From assembly GCA_029202405.1 (NCBI GenBank), contig CP119312.1:253001-317000 (forward strand): 64,000 nt of DNA, given 5' to 3'. Shown here piece by piece: positions 9,432 through 18,517 of this stretch. A program made the translations under genes and the position numbers. Source of the stretch: Candidatus Devosia phytovorans (lineage in GTDB: Bacteria > Pseudomonadota > Alphaproteobacteria > Rhizobiales > Devosiaceae). The notes under the pieces are model-generated. The model was not told the origin of the DNA. It was given only the letters and a program-made list of their open reading frames with translations, and did no database searches. Position 1 is the stretch's first letter. Each line of letters starts with the position of its first letter.

Positions 9432-10240
9432 GCTGTGTCCTTCACGAGGGAATAGGCGACGGCTTCGATGCGCGCGAGCATGTTGCCGAGATGGATGCGG
9501 AGGCGGGTGGCCTTTTCCGGGGAGAGGTCGAACGGCGGCGCTTCTGCTGCGAGATGGGTGTCCTGGGCCAGTTCGAGTTGGATGGCGTGGACGCCGTCCT
9601 GCGGACGGCCATAGTGGCGCGTGGTCCAGCCGCCCTTGAAGCGGCCGTTGAGCACGGACGTATAGCCGGGCGCGGCCTGCGCGACCTCGAGAGCCGCCTG
9701 TTCGATGGCTGGATGGCAGCTGGTTCTGCCTACGGTGCCGATATTGAGATCGGGGAGTTTGCCGTCGAAGAGGAAGGGGATCAGTGAACGGATCGAGTGG
9801 CAGTCGAAGACGACTGCAGTGCCGTGGATAGACTTGATGCGCTCCACTTCGGCAGCGAAGGCGGCGTGGTAGGGTGCGTGGAAGGCCAGGCGGCGGCGCT
9901 CGATTTCGGCGGCGTCGGGTGCCATGCCTTCGCGCCAGATCGGCAGACCGTCGAAGTCGGTTTCGGGCACGAGACTGGTGGTGTTCTGGCCGGGATAGAG
10001 GCTGACATCGGCGGGATCGCGGTTGGCGTCGATGACATAGCGATGGAGGAGGGCGCGGATGGTCGAGGCGCCGGGCAGCAGGCCGGCGTAAAGCGCGTGA
10101 ATGTGCCAGTCGGTGTCGGCAAGGACTTTTCCGGTCGGATTGAGCTTGTTCCAAATGTCATCAGGAACATCGGTGCCGGTGTGGGGCAGGCCGAGGATGA
10201 CGGGCGAGTTGCCCTGATGCAGCTCGAACACCTGGGTCAC
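9428..10240 (-). CDS. hutG: N-formylglutamate deformylase (amidohydrolase)
   Basis: Hydrolyses N-formyl-L-glutamate to glutamate and formate, the last step of the five-step histidine pathway. 270 residues starting VTQVFELHQGNSPVILGLPHTGTDVPDD. The LPHTGTDVPD segment, VVFDCHSIRS, and the late HAIQLELAQDTHL are typical of the formylglutamate amidohydrolase family and carry likely metal ligands. I chose GTG at 10240, which overlaps the hutH TGA as GTGA; no in-frame ATG lies near. The presence of hutF upstream confirms the formylglutamate route rather than direct formiminoglutamase cleavage. Confidence 0.94.
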   Translation of the reverse strand: MTQVFELHQGNSPVILGLPHTGTDVPDDIWNKLNPTGKVLADTDWHIHALYAGLLPGASTIRALLHRYVIDANRDPADVSLYPGQNTTSLVPETDFDGLPIWREGMAPDAAEIERRRLAFHAPYHAAFAAEVERIKSIHGTAVVFDCHSIRSLIPFLFDGKLPDLNIGTVGRTSCHPAIEQAALEVAQAAPGYTSVLNGRFKGGWTTRHYGRPQDGVHAIQLELAQDTHLAAEAPPFDLSPEKATRLRIHLGNMLARIEAVAYSLVKDTA

Positions 10241-11772
10241 AATGCGAGCTCCGGCAGGATGCTCTGGCTGACGGAGCGGACCAGCGAGCCGTCGGCGATG
10301 AGGCGTGCCGAGGCTTCGATATCGGGGGCCATGTAGCGATCGACTTCCAGTTCGGTGACGACCTGGCGCAGCGTCGCGCGGGCTTTCAGCAGTTCGGTCC
10401 CGGTCTGTAGCGGGGCACGGCAATCGACGCCCTGGGTGGCGGTGAGGGCCTCGATGCCGATGATGCCGAAGAGATTGTCGGTCATCTGCAGCAGGCGCCG
10501 GGCGCCGTGGCAGGCCATGGAAACATGGTCTTCTTGATTGGCCGAGGTGGGCGTGGAATCGACCGATGCCGGATGCGACATCTGCTTGTTTTCGCTCATC
10601 AGGGTGGCAGAGGTCACTTCGGCAATCATCAGGCCGGAGTTGAGGCCGGGCTTTTTGGCAAGGAAGGCAGGGAGGCCATAGGACAGTGCCGGATCGACCA
10701 GCAGGGCGACGCGGCGCTGGGCGATGGCGCCGATTTCACAGATGGCCAGCGCGATCTGGTCGGCGGCAAAGGCGACGGGTTCGGCGTGGAAGTTGCCGCC
10801 GGAGACCACGCTGCCGTCGGAGAGGACCAGCGGATTGTCGGTCACCGCATTGGCCTCGATTTCAAGCGTGCGGCCGGCGCTGCGCAGGATGTCGAGGCAG
10901 GCGCCGTCGACCTGGGGCTGGCAGCGGATGCAATAGGGATCCTGAACGCGCTCGTCGCCCTCGATATGGCTTTCGCGGATTTCCGAACCGGCGAGAAGGG
11001 CGCGCAGGGCAGCGGCTGTATCGATCTGGCCCTGATGACCGCGAAGGGTGTGGATGTCGGGATGGAAGGGCGCCGAGGAGCCCATGGCGGCGTCGGTCGA
11101 CATGGCGCCGGTGATGAGGGCTGAATTTGCGGCGCGGTGGGCGCGGAACAGACCAGCGAGCGCCAGGCCCGTGGAGGTCTGCGTGCCGTTGATGAGCGCG
11201 AGGCCTTCCTTTGCTGCCAGCACGACGGGCGTGAGGCCTGCTTTTGCCAAGGCGGCGCCGCCGCTGAGGCGGTGGCCGGCATAGAAGGCTTCGCCTTCGC
11301 CCATCATGACGGCGGCCATATGGGCCAGCGGGGCCAGATCGCCCGAAGCGCCGACCGAGCCTTTTTCTGGCACCACGGGAATGACGCCTTTGGCCAGCAT
11401 GGCTTCGAGCAGCCGGATCAGCTCCAGGCGAACACCGGAGGCGCCGCGGCCGAGCGACACGAGCTTCAGCGACATGATGAGGCGAACGATGTTTTCGGGC
11501 AGCGGCGCGCCGATGCCGCAGCAGTGCGAGAGGATCAGGTTGCGCTGCAGGGTGGCGACATCATTGGCGTCGATCTTGATCGAGGCAAGTTTGCCGAAGC
11601 CGGTGTTGACGCCGTAAACGGCGGCATTGCCGGCAGCGATCCGTCCAATACGCTCGGCCGCCCTGACGACAGCGGCGTCGAATGTGGGGTCGAGCACCGC
11701 AGGCGCGCCGTTCCAATAAATGGTTTCCAGCGTGGTCAGCGTCACGGCGCCGGGCGTCAGAGTGATGGTCAT
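10237..11772 (-). CDS. hutH: Histidine ammonia-lyase
   Basis: Deaminates L-histidine to trans-urocanate and ammonia, the first step of the pathway. 511 residues. The Ala-Ser-Gly triad that cyclises to the MIO electrophile is at residues 142-144 within GSVGASGDLAPLAHM. YGVNTGFGKL (53-62) supplies the active-site tyrosine loop, and QDPYCIRCQPQV and NPLVL are further family signatures. Start ATG 11772 overlaps the hutI stop as ATGA, and the hutH stop overlaps hutG as GTGA, so hutI-H-G are tightly coupled. Confidence 0.98.
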   Translation of the reverse strand: MTITLTPGAVTLTTLETIYWNGAPAVLDPTFDAAVVRAAERIGRIAAGNAAVYGVNTGFGKLASIKIDANDVATLQRNLILSHCCGIGAPLPENIVRLIMSLKLVSLGRGASGVRLELIRLLEAMLAKGVIPVVPEKGSVGASGDLAPLAHMAAVMMGEGEAFYAGHRLSGGAALAKAGLTPVVLAAKEGLALINGTQTSTGLALAGLFRAHRAANSALITGAMSTDAAMGSSAPFHPDIHTLRGHQGQIDTAAALRALLAGSEIRESHIEGDERVQDPYCIRCQPQVDGACLDILRSAGRTLEIEANAVTDNPLVLSDGSVVSGGNFHAEPVAFAADQIALAICEIGAIAQRRVALLVDPALSYGLPAFLAKKPGLNSGLMIAEVTSATLMSENKQMSHPASVDSTPTSANQEDHVSMACHGARRLLQMTDNLFGIIGIEALTATQGVDCRAPLQTGTELLKARATLRQVVTELEVDRYMAPDIEASARLIADGSLVRSVSQSILPELAL

Positions 11773-12992
11773 GATGTCCTGCCCTTGAAAATGCGGCGCT
11801 GCAGCGGGTTGAAACCCATGCGGTAGACGAGTTCGGCTGGCTCGGCGCAGTCCCAGATCGCGAGGTCTGCCGACTTGCCGGCTTCGATCGTGCCGGTCAC
11901 GTCCTGGAGGCCAAGGGCGCGTGCGGCGTTGCGTGTGACGCCGGCCAGGCACTCGTCGACAGTCAGGTGAAACAGCGTGGCGGCCATGTTCATGGCGAGC
12001 AGCAGCGAGGTCAGCGGCGAGGTGCCGGGGTTGCAATCGGTGGCTACAGCCATGGGGACGCCGTGCCGACGCAGGGCTGCGATATCGGGGCGCTGCGTTT
12101 CGCGAATGGCGTAATAGGCGCCGGGCAGGAGCACTGCGACCGTGCCGCTTTCGGCGAGGGCGGCGGCGTCAGTGTCACCGATATATTCGAGATGGTCGGC
12201 GGACAGCGCGCCACGGGATGCCGCGAGCAGTGTGCCGCCCGAATGGGTCAATTGCTCGGCGTGGAGTTTGACCGGCAGGCCGAGCGCCTGGGCGCGGTCG
12301 AAGACCTGCGCCATTTCACTGGAGGTGAAGGCAATGCCTTCGCAGAAGCCGTCCACTGCATCAACAAGGCCTTCGGCATGGGCGAGGTCGAGGGCTGGCA
12401 GAACAACTTCGTCGAGGAAGTCCTGCTTGCGGTCGCTATATTCGACCGGCACGGCATGGGCGCCGAGGAAGGATGTCGCGACACGAATATCCCGATGCCC
12501 GGCAAGGCGCCGTGCGGCGCGTAGCATGTCGAGTTCGGATTTTATGGTGAGGCCATAGCCAGACTTGATCTCGATGGTGGTCACGCCCTCAGCGAGCAAC
12601 GCGTCTAGACGGGGAAGAGCCTGGGCGACGAGACCATCGACATCAAGTTGCCGCGTGGCGTTGACGGTCGACATGATGCCGCCGCCAGCTTTGGCGATTT
12701 CGACATAGCTGGCGCCCTCAAGCCGCATTTCGAACTCGCGGGCGCGATTGCCGCCGTGCACGATATGGGTATGGCAGTCGATCAGGGCGGGGGTGACGAG
12801 GCGGCCATCAAGATCGATGATTTCGGCGGTGTCAGAGATGGTCGGCGCATTGGACTCAGGGCCGGCAAAGTCGATTGTCTCGCCGCGTGTGACGATCACA
12901 GCGTCCGGGATCAGGGCGCCGCCTGCCACGCCGGTGAGCAGGCGGGCATTCTGCCAAACTCGGATCGGCGACTCTTGAATTGAATTCGTCAT
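11769..12992 (-). CDS. hutI: Imidazolonepropionase
   Basis: Opens the ring of imidazolone propionate to N-formimino-L-glutamate, the third step. 407 residues from MTNSIQESPIRVW. An amidohydrolase-fold metal site is visible (DCHTHIVHGGNRAREFE). IEIKSGYGLT, HAEQLTHSGG and ATDCNPGTSP carry the other expected ligands and substrate residues. I chose ATG 12992 over the longer frame, because upstream codons run through the operator region. First gene of the minus-strand hut operon, divergent from hutF, 36 bp from the HutC-type operator. Confidence 0.97.
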   Translation of the reverse strand: MTNSIQESPIRVWQNARLLTGVAGGALIPDAVIVTRGETIDFAGPESNAPTISDTAEIIDLDGRLVTPALIDCHTHIVHGGNRAREFEMRLEGASYVEIAKAGGGIMSTVNATRQLDVDGLVAQALPRLDALLAEGVTTIEIKSGYGLTIKSELDMLRAARRLAGHRDIRVATSFLGAHAVPVEYSDRKQDFLDEVVLPALDLAHAEGLVDAVDGFCEGIAFTSSEMAQVFDRAQALGLPVKLHAEQLTHSGGTLLAASRGALSADHLEYIGDTDAAALAESGTVAVLLPGAYYAIRETQRPDIAALRRHGVPMAVATDCNPGTSPLTSLLLAMNMAATLFHLTVDECLAGVTRNAARALGLQDVTGTIEAGKSADLAIWDCAEPAELVYRMGFNPLQRRIFKGRTS

Positions 12993-13027
12993 CGGGACCG
13001 CTTTGTCGCTTTGCAACCTGGTGTAAA

Positions 13028-13039
13028 ATGTATAGACAT
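13028..13039. promoter_or_regulatory. HutC-type operator, copy 1 (hutI/hutF)
   Basis: ATGTATAGACAT lies in the 100-bp divergent region between hutI and hutF. TGTATA-type near-palindromes are known targets of the GntR-family repressor HutC, which is encoded 1.4 kb away. The same 12-mer occurs at 16396 and 17292. A single site could repress both directions. Confidence 0.8.
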
Positions 13040-13092
13040 AATGACAGGGGTGGCAAGGGGGTATTTGCCATGGATATGCGGAGTGCCCGAGC

Positions 13093-14439
13093 ATGACCAA
13101 ACTGTTCGCCAAGGCTGCCTTGCTGCCGGGTGGTCTGGCGCGTGACGTTGTCGTGGAGATCGCAGAAGGGCGGATCTTATCGGTTCTGACTGGTCAGTCA
13201 CCCGATGGTGCGGACGAGAACTACGGCTTGCTGATCCCTGCCGTCGGCAACCTGCACAGCCATGCGTTTCAGCGCGCCATGGCGGGGCTGGCGGAGCGGC
13301 GCGGGAAGGGCGATGACACGTTCTGGAGCTGGCGCTCGGTCATGTACAAGATGGCCCTGTCGATGACGCCGGATGACGTGGAGGCGATCGCGGCGCAGCT
13401 CTATGTCGAGATGCTGGAGGCTGGCTTTTGCCGGGTCGGCGAGTTTCATTACCTGCATCACGACAAGGATGGTTCGCCCTATGCCAATATCGCCGAGATG
13501 GGCGAGCGGATTGCGGCGGCCAGTGCCGAGACGGGTATCGGGTTGACGCTGCTGCCGGTGTTTTACGCGCATGGTGGCTTTGGGCCGACGGCGCCAGGTG
13601 CAGATCAGCGGCGCTTCATCAATTCCGTGGATGGCTACGGCGCATTGATGAGTGCCAGTCGCTCGGCGATTGCGGGGTTGGATGGTGCGACGATCGGCAT
13701 TGCGCCGCATAGCCTGCGCGCGGCCACCGTCGACGAGATCCGGACCATCTTTCCGCTGGCGGATGGCGGGCCGGTGCATATCCATATTTCCGAGCAGGTG
13801 CTTGAGGTGGAGGGGAGTCTGGCGGCATTTGGACAGCGTCCCGTGGAGCTCCTGCTTGGTGAGCTGCCCGTGGACCAGAATTGGTGCCTGATACACGCGA
13901 CTCATCTCGACGCAGCAGAGGTCTCGGGCATTGCCCGATCTGGCGCAGTGGTTGGCCTTTGTCCGATCACCGAGGCCAATCTTGGGGATGGGATTTTCGC
14001 GGGCGTGCCATTCCTGCAGGAGCAGGGGCGATTTGGTATCGGGTCAGATTCCAATGTCAGCATCAGCCTGAGCGGCGAATTGCGACAGTTCGAATATAGC
14101 CAGCGCCTCGGCAATCGCATTCGCAATGCCGTTGCACCGCCGGGCGGATCGTCCGGGCAGGCACTGCTGGAACGAGCAGCGGTCGGTGGCGCGCAGGCGC
14201 TGGACTGGCAATCGGGCATCGCGCCGGGCCTGCCGGCCGATCTGGTGTCGCTGGACGTGTCGCGGGTTGGTTATGTTCCGGCTTTGGACCAGCTCGATGC
14301 GTGGATTTTCGGGGACGACGTTTCCGTGGACGATGTGTGGGTCATGGGGCGCAAACGGGTTGCTGGCGGGCGACATCCCGGACGCGAACAGATACGCCGG
14401 CGCTTCGAAGATGTGATGGCACGGCTGATGTCGGCTTGA
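13093..14439 (+). CDS. hutF: Formimidoylglutamate deiminase
   Basis: Converts N-formimino-L-glutamate to N-formyl-L-glutamate and ammonia, the fourth step of the five-enzyme route. 448 residues of the amidohydrolase superfamily. LLIPAVGNLHSHAFQRAMAG carries the first metal ligands, HIHISEQ the next, and IGSDSNVSISL the later Asp. DTFWSWRSVMYKMA is a HutF-specific stretch. GGAG lies about 10 nt before the ATG. It is followed after 1 bp by hutC, so repressor and enzyme are co-expressed and autoregulation is expected. Confidence 0.96.
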   Translation: MTKLFAKAALLPGGLARDVVVEIAEGRILSVLTGQSPDGADENYGLLIPAVGNLHSHAFQRAMAGLAERRGKGDDTFWSWRSVMYKMALSMTPDDVEAIAAQLYVEMLEAGFCRVGEFHYLHHDKDGSPYANIAEMGERIAAASAETGIGLTLLPVFYAHGGFGPTAPGADQRRFINSVDGYGALMSASRSAIAGLDGATIGIAPHSLRAATVDEIRTIFPLADGGPVHIHISEQVLEVEGSLAAFGQRPVELLLGELPVDQNWCLIHATHLDAAEVSGIARSGAVVGLCPITEANLGDGIFAGVPFLQEQGRFGIGSDSNVSISLSGELRQFEYSQRLGNRIRNAVAPPGGSSGQALLERAAVGGAQALDWQSGIAPGLPADLVSLDVSRVGYVPALDQLDAWIFGDDVSVDDVWVMGRKRVAGGRHPGREQIRRRFEDVMARLMSA

Positions 14440-14440
14440 C

Positions 14441-15244
14441 GTGGCTGCAGATCGATCCGATGAGACTCCTGGTTTGTTAAAGGATTTCGGTTTGCGCGAA
14501 ATTGGCGAGAGCGGACAGGCTGGCAATCAGGATCCCAAGGAGCCGACGCTCCATCAGCGGATTCAAGGCGATATAGAAAACAAGATCGTTTCGGGCGAAT
14601 GGCCCGTCGGTTTCCGCATTCCCTTCGAGATCGACCTGGCCAAGCAGTATGGCGTGTCGCGCATGACGGTGAACAAGGTCCTGACGCAATTGGCGCGGGC
14701 GGGCCTGATCGACCGGATCAAGCGCAGCGGCAGTTTCGTCAGCCAGCCACATACGCAATCAGCGGTGCTGGAAATCGGCGATATCCGCAGCGAGGTGGAA
14801 TCGCTCAAACTGGCTTACGATTTCAGGGTGATCGAGCGCATCAAGCACAGGGCGAGCCCAGCCGATCGCCTGCGGCTCGAGGTGCCGGCATCCGCGTCGG
14901 TCATGGATGTCACCTGCCTTCATCGCGCAGGCGGCAAGCCGTTCTGCCTCGAAGAGCGTCTTATCAGCCTCGATACGGTGCCCGAAGCGGAGGACGCGCT
15001 CTTTACCGAGATCACGCCGGGCCAATGGCTGTTGCGACAGGTGCCGTGGAGTTCGGCAGAACATCGCATCCATGCGTCTGCTGCCGATGCCGCGACCGCC
15101 GCCTCGCTGGGTGTCGAGGTCGGCACGGCGTGTCTTGTCATCGAGCGCCGGACCTGGAGCAATAGCGGTCCCGTAACGCAGGTTAAGCTTACCTATCCGG
15201 GAGACCGGCACGCTTTGACGGCGACATTTGCGCCGTCGTCATGA
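14441..15244 (+). CDS. hutC: GntR/HutC-family histidine utilisation repressor
   Basis: Predicted transcriptional repressor relieved by urocanate. 267 residues if the GTG one base after the hutF stop is used. The N-terminal ~35 residues are variable. A GntR winged helix-turn-helix follows (about 38-105; LHQRIQGDIENKI, YGVSRMTVNKVLTQL), then a UTRA ligand domain (about 120-260; FCLEERLI, RRTWSNSGPVTQVKLTYPG). It matches the three TGTATAGACA sites nearby. Its TGA overlaps the TGA of the convergent HisC-like gene in the palindrome TCATGA (15239-15244). Confidence 0.95.
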   Translation: MAADRSDETPGLLKDFGLREIGESGQAGNQDPKEPTLHQRIQGDIENKIVSGEWPVGFRIPFEIDLAKQYGVSRMTVNKVLTQLARAGLIDRIKRSGSFVSQPHTQSAVLEIGDIRSEVESLKLAYDFRVIERIKHRASPADRLRLEVPASASVMDVTCLHRAGGKPFCLEERLISLDTVPEAEDALFTEITPGQWLLRQVPWSSAEHRIHASAADAATAASLGVEVGTACLVIERRTWSNSGPVTQVKLTYPGDRHALTATFAPSS

Positions 15245-16345
15245 TCGGGTGGTGGCGAGAGCGGTCAGAAAATGATCGTTTTCGGACGCAGTGCCAATGG
15301 TGACGCGGATGAAACGCTCATAGCCAGACTGTTTCCAGGGTTTGACGATCACACCCTGCTGCAGCAGGGCTTCGCTGATCGCTGTGGCGGAAGCGCCGCT
15401 GTCGAAGAACAGGAAATTGCCCTTTGAGGGCAGGACGCGGTAGCCGGCCTCGCGCAGGGTCCTCGCGACACGGTCGCGTTCGGCGATCGTCTGATTGGCT
15501 ACCTCGTGCACATGGGCTTCGTCGCCGAGCGCCGCCAGGGCAGCAGCCTGGGCTGCGCCATTGGTGTTGAAGGGGGTGCGGACGCGGTCGAGGTAATTGG
15601 TAAGCGCCGAAGTGCTGACAATGCCATAGCCGATACGCAGACCGGCGAGGCCCCATGCCTTGGAAAATGTGCGCAGCACGATCCAGTTGCCGGTCCTCGT
15701 GCGCAGGGCGTCAGGAGCTTCGAGATAGTCTTCGCCCTGTGCATATTCGGCATAGGCTTCGTCGATGACGAGCAGGGTTTCGGCGGGCGTGGCGTCGACA
15801 ACGCGGCGCAGTTCGTCGGGGCGGAGCCAGGCCCCAGCCGGGTTCATCGGATTGGCGAACATGACCAGGCGTGGAGCGCTGGCGGACCTAGTGACTAGGT
15901 CATCAACATCGATGTGCAGGTCCTCAGTCAGTGACACACGATCGACCATGGCGCCCATGACCGTGCAGTAGTCTTCGTGCAGCGGGAAGGAGGGGTAGAG
16001 CGTCACCATGCGATCGCCTGGTCGCAGCGCCGTCCGACAGATGACGCTCAGCAGGTCCTCGGAGCCGTTGCCGAGGATGATCTGTTCCACGGCCACGCCA
16101 TGCTTTTCGGCCAGCCGGGTGCGCAGGGCGCGACCGGCGGGATCGGGGTAGATATGGGGCGCGGCGATATAGGTGACGAGGGCTGCGATCACGGCTGGAG
16201 ATGGGCCGAGCGGGTTTTCGTTGGAGCCCAGCTTGCTGATTTTTTCGGGGGCATAGCGGGCCTGGACCTCGTCGATGGTCAGCCCGGAATTGTAAGGTGT
16301 CAGCTCCCGCACCTCGGGGCGCACCATGTCCAGGTCTCTTGCCAT
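15239..16345 (-). CDS. HisC-like PLP-dependent aminotransferase under HutC-type control
   Basis: 368 residues of the histidinol-phosphate aminotransferase family (fold type I). SKLGSNENPLGPSP, the PLP-contacting NPMNPAG and DEAYAEY, and the Schiff-base lysine in TFSKAWGLAGLRIGYG are all clear. A Shine-Dalgarno GGAGAG lies 9 nt before ATG 16345. Sequence alone would suggest histidine biosynthesis. The context argues otherwise: no other his genes except a divergent HisD paralogue, and a HutC-type operator 51 bp upstream. A catabolic role in imidazole compounds, such as histidine/imidazolepyruvate transamination, is inference. Confidence 0.9.
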   Translation of the reverse strand: MARDLDMVRPEVRELTPYNSGLTIDEVQARYAPEKISKLGSNENPLGPSPAVIAALVTYIAAPHIYPDPAGRALRTRLAEKHGVAVEQIILGNGSEDLLSVICRTALRPGDRMVTLYPSFPLHEDYCTVMGAMVDRVSLTEDLHIDVDDLVTRSASAPRLVMFANPMNPAGAWLRPDELRRVVDATPAETLLVIDEAYAEYAQGEDYLEAPDALRTRTGNWIVLRTFSKAWGLAGLRIGYGIVSTSALTNYLDRVRTPFNTNGAAQAAALAALGDEAHVHEVANQTIAERDRVARTLREAGYRVLPSKGNFLFFDSGASATAISEALLQQGVIVKPWKQSGYERFIRVTIGTASENDHFLTALATTRS

Positions 16346-16395
16346 TTGTCGGACTCTCCGAAATCTGTCATCAGCCAGAAACGAGGCCGGAAATT

Positions 16396-16407
16396 ATGTA
16401 TAGACAT
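16396..16407. promoter_or_regulatory. HutC-type operator, copy 2 (HisC-like/SDR)
   Basis: ATGTATAGACAT, identical over all 12 bases to the hutI/hutF site, lies between the divergent HisC-like and SDR genes, 51 and 51 bp from the two start codons. Its position suits control of both genes by HutC. Confidence 0.78.
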
Positions 16408-16457
16408 GATTGATCCGAAGTGCTGATATCTGTCAACAGGGATGAGGAGCCTTGCCG

Positions 16458-17225
16458 ATGAACGGTCCAGCCGCCTTCGACTTGACGGGGCGTCGTGCCC
16501 TTGTGACTGGCGGAAGCCGGGGTCTGGGGCAGGCGATCGCCGTTGCGCTAGCGAAGATGGGCGCCGCTGTCTGCGTCACCTCCCGTGACGTGGCTGCGCT
16601 CGATGAAACGCTGTCGCTGCTAGCTGAAACAGGAAACGAGGGCAGGGGGATGGTGCTCGATGTGCGGAATGCTGCGGGCGTCCGTGCTGCGGTGGATGCG
16701 CTCGATGCCGAGTGGCCGATCGACATTCTCGTCAATAATGCGGGGTTCGAGCATGTCTCGCCCTCGCTCGATGTCGATGAAGATATCTGGGATGCGATCG
16801 TCGATACCAATCTCAAGGGCAGTTTTTTTGCCTCCCAGGCCGTTGCGCGGCATATGGCCGGTCGCGGACGGGGTGCGATCGTCAACCTCTGTTCTTTGAC
16901 CTCCTATGTCGGTATTCCTAAGGCCGTGCCCTATGGCGCGTCCAAGTCCGGCCTCTTGGGCATGACAAGGGCGCTCTCTGCCGAGTGGGCGACCAGCGGC
17001 ATCAGGGTCAATGCCATAGCGCCCGGCTATTTCCGCACGCAGATGACGGAAGGCTTTTATGCCGACGAAGGCTGGGCCAATTCCATGCGGGACAAAATTC
17101 CCCAGAGGCGCTTTGGCGAGATGGCGGACATTGGCGGCGCGGTAGTGTTTCTGGTGAGCGACGCTGCAGCCTATGTCACCGGCCAGTGTATTGCAGTAGA
17201 TGGAGGGTATCTGGCGTCGATCTAG
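16458..17225 (+). CDS. Short-chain dehydrogenase/reductase
   Basis: 255 residues of the classical SDR family, using NAD(P)(H). The cofactor motif TGGSRGLG, NNAG, the catalytic serine region NLCSLTS, and Tyr/Lys in YGASK are all present. The ending CIAVDGGYLASI is typical. I prefer the ATG at 16458, with GAGGAG 8 nt upstream, over the in-frame TTG at 16452. It sits between two HutC-type operators and ahead of an ABC transporter operon. The substrate is unknown; a hydroxy-acid or alcohol derived from an imidazole compound is a guess from context. Confidence 0.92.
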   Translation: MNGPAAFDLTGRRALVTGGSRGLGQAIAVALAKMGAAVCVTSRDVAALDETLSLLAETGNEGRGMVLDVRNAAGVRAAVDALDAEWPIDILVNNAGFEHVSPSLDVDEDIWDAIVDTNLKGSFFASQAVARHMAGRGRGAIVNLCSLTSYVGIPKAVPYGASKSGLLGMTRALSAEWATSGIRVNAIAPGYFRTQMTEGFYADEGWANSMRDKIPQRRFGEMADIGGAVVFLVSDAAAYVTGQCIAVDGGYLASI

Positions 17226-17291
17226 CGTCATTGCCTACCATTTGGGCGGGTGCGCAAAATGCACAAGAAGTGGATTGACGTTGGCTCCAAT

Positions 17292-17303
17292 ATGTATAGA
17301 CAT
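17292..17303. promoter_or_regulatory. HutC-type operator, copy 3 (ABC transporter operon)
   Basis: ATGTATAGACAT, the third identical copy, lies 67 bp after the SDR stop and 48 bp before the ABC ATPase start. Flanks CCAAT and ATTGG extend it into a larger imperfect palindrome. A separate operator here implies an independent promoter for the seven-gene operon beginning at 17351. Confidence 0.78.
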
Positions 17304-17350
17304 CATTGGAAGCAAGGATGTCTCGGTGGGGTGGCCTGTTAGGAGCCGGA

Positions 17351-18481
17351 ATGACTGTTATGACCAAAGGCGAGCAAAAGCTGAAGGCTCAGGTGGCCGT
17401 TTCCGTGCAGAACGTCAACATGACTTTCGATGGTTTCCACGCCGTGGATTCCGCTTCATTTGAGCTCAAACAGGGTCGTTTCCTGACCATTCTCGGCCCG
17501 TCCGGCTCCGGCAAGACCACTTTGCTGCGCATGATCGCCGGGTTCCAGAAGCCGACCGCGGGTGAGATCTTCATCAATGGTGCGCCGGTCGGCGCCGCGC
17601 CGCCGCACAAGCGGTCCATTGGCATGGTGTTCCAGAAGCTGGCGCTATTCCCGCATATGACTGCGGCCGAAAATGTCGCCTTCCCGCTCAAGATGCGGCG
17701 CTTCGATGCGACCACCATTCCCGAGCGTGTGAAGCGCTATCTCGACCTGGTTCAACTGGGTCCCTATGCGGACCGCCGTGTACACCAGCTTTCGGGTGGG
17801 CAGCAACAGCGCGTCGCAATTGCCCGTGCGCTGGTGTTCGAGCCGGACCTGTTGCTGCTCGATGAGCCGCTGGCGGCGCTCGATCGCAAGCTGCGCGAGG
17901 AGATGCAGCTTGAATTCCGCCGCATCCAGCGCGAGCTGGGCGTGACCACGATCAACGTTACCCATGACCAACGCGAGGCGCTTGTCGTCTCCGACGACGT
18001 TGTGGTGATGGACAAAGGTCGCATCCAGCAGATGGCATCGCCCACTGAAACTTATCGCACGCCGGCCAATGCCTTCGTGGCAGGGTTTATCGGCGTCACC
18101 AATTTCCTCAATGGGAAGGTCACGTCAGTCAACGGCAGCGAGATTACCTTCGCCGCAGGTGAAAGAGATTTTATCGGACATTGGGGTGCTGTCGCTGGCG
18201 CCCCGACGACGTCCGCCACGGTGGTTGGGGCATTGCGGGCCGAACAGGTCCGCATGGCCGCCACGGCGGATGAACTGGCGGGGTGCCGCACGGTACTTTC
18301 CGCAAAAGTCAGCGACGCCATCTTCGAAGGGGAGCGGACGGTGTATGAAGTCACTGTCGGCATGGATGGCAATATCGTCAGGGTCTTCGACCATGACCCT
18401 GCCGCACACAAGCAGTTCGGCCTCGGCGAAGCCGTTTCCATCGGCTGGAACCCACAGGACGTGCTGATCTACCCAAATTAG
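17351..18481 (+). CDS. ABC transporter ATPase, PotA-like
   Basis: 376 residues; energises import at the cytoplasmic face. Walker A GPSGSGKTT (49-57), Q-loop VFQKLALFPHM, signature LSGGQQQR, Walker B LLLLDEP and the H-loop NVTHDQ are intact. A TOBE-type regulatory region fills the C-terminal ~110 residues, as in spermidine/putrescine importers. I chose ATG 17351 (AGGAG 5 nt upstream). The longer frame begins at a TTG next to the operator and is unlikely. First gene of an operon with binding protein, two permeases, dehydrogenases and a kinase-like gene. Confidence 0.93.
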   Translation: MTVMTKGEQKLKAQVAVSVQNVNMTFDGFHAVDSASFELKQGRFLTILGPSGSGKTTLLRMIAGFQKPTAGEIFINGAPVGAAPPHKRSIGMVFQKLALFPHMTAAENVAFPLKMRRFDATTIPERVKRYLDLVQLGPYADRRVHQLSGGQQQRVAIARALVFEPDLLLLDEPLAALDRKLREEMQLEFRRIQRELGVTTINVTHDQREALVVSDDVVVMDKGRIQQMASPTETYRTPANAFVAGFIGVTNFLNGKVTSVNGSEITFAAGERDFIGHWGAVAGAPTTSATVVGALRAEQVRMAATADELAGCRTVLSAKVSDAIFEGERTVYEVTVGMDGNIVRVFDHDPAAHKQFGLGEAVSIGWNPQDVLIYPN

Positions 18482-18517
18482 GGCCGGGCCTGCCCGGCGG
18501 GAACAGGAGAGAACGGG

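Noticed and set aside
9432..10154. N-terminal extension of the urocanase frame
   Set aside because: The extra 241 codons are Arg/Pro-rich and out of frame with the real hutG gene; the ATG at 9431 overlaps hutG in the usual coupled way.
15239..16345. Assigning the HisC-like gene to histidine biosynthesis
   Set aside because: No other biosynthetic his genes are near, and the gene shares a HutC-type operator with a catabolic cluster; I left the symbol empty.
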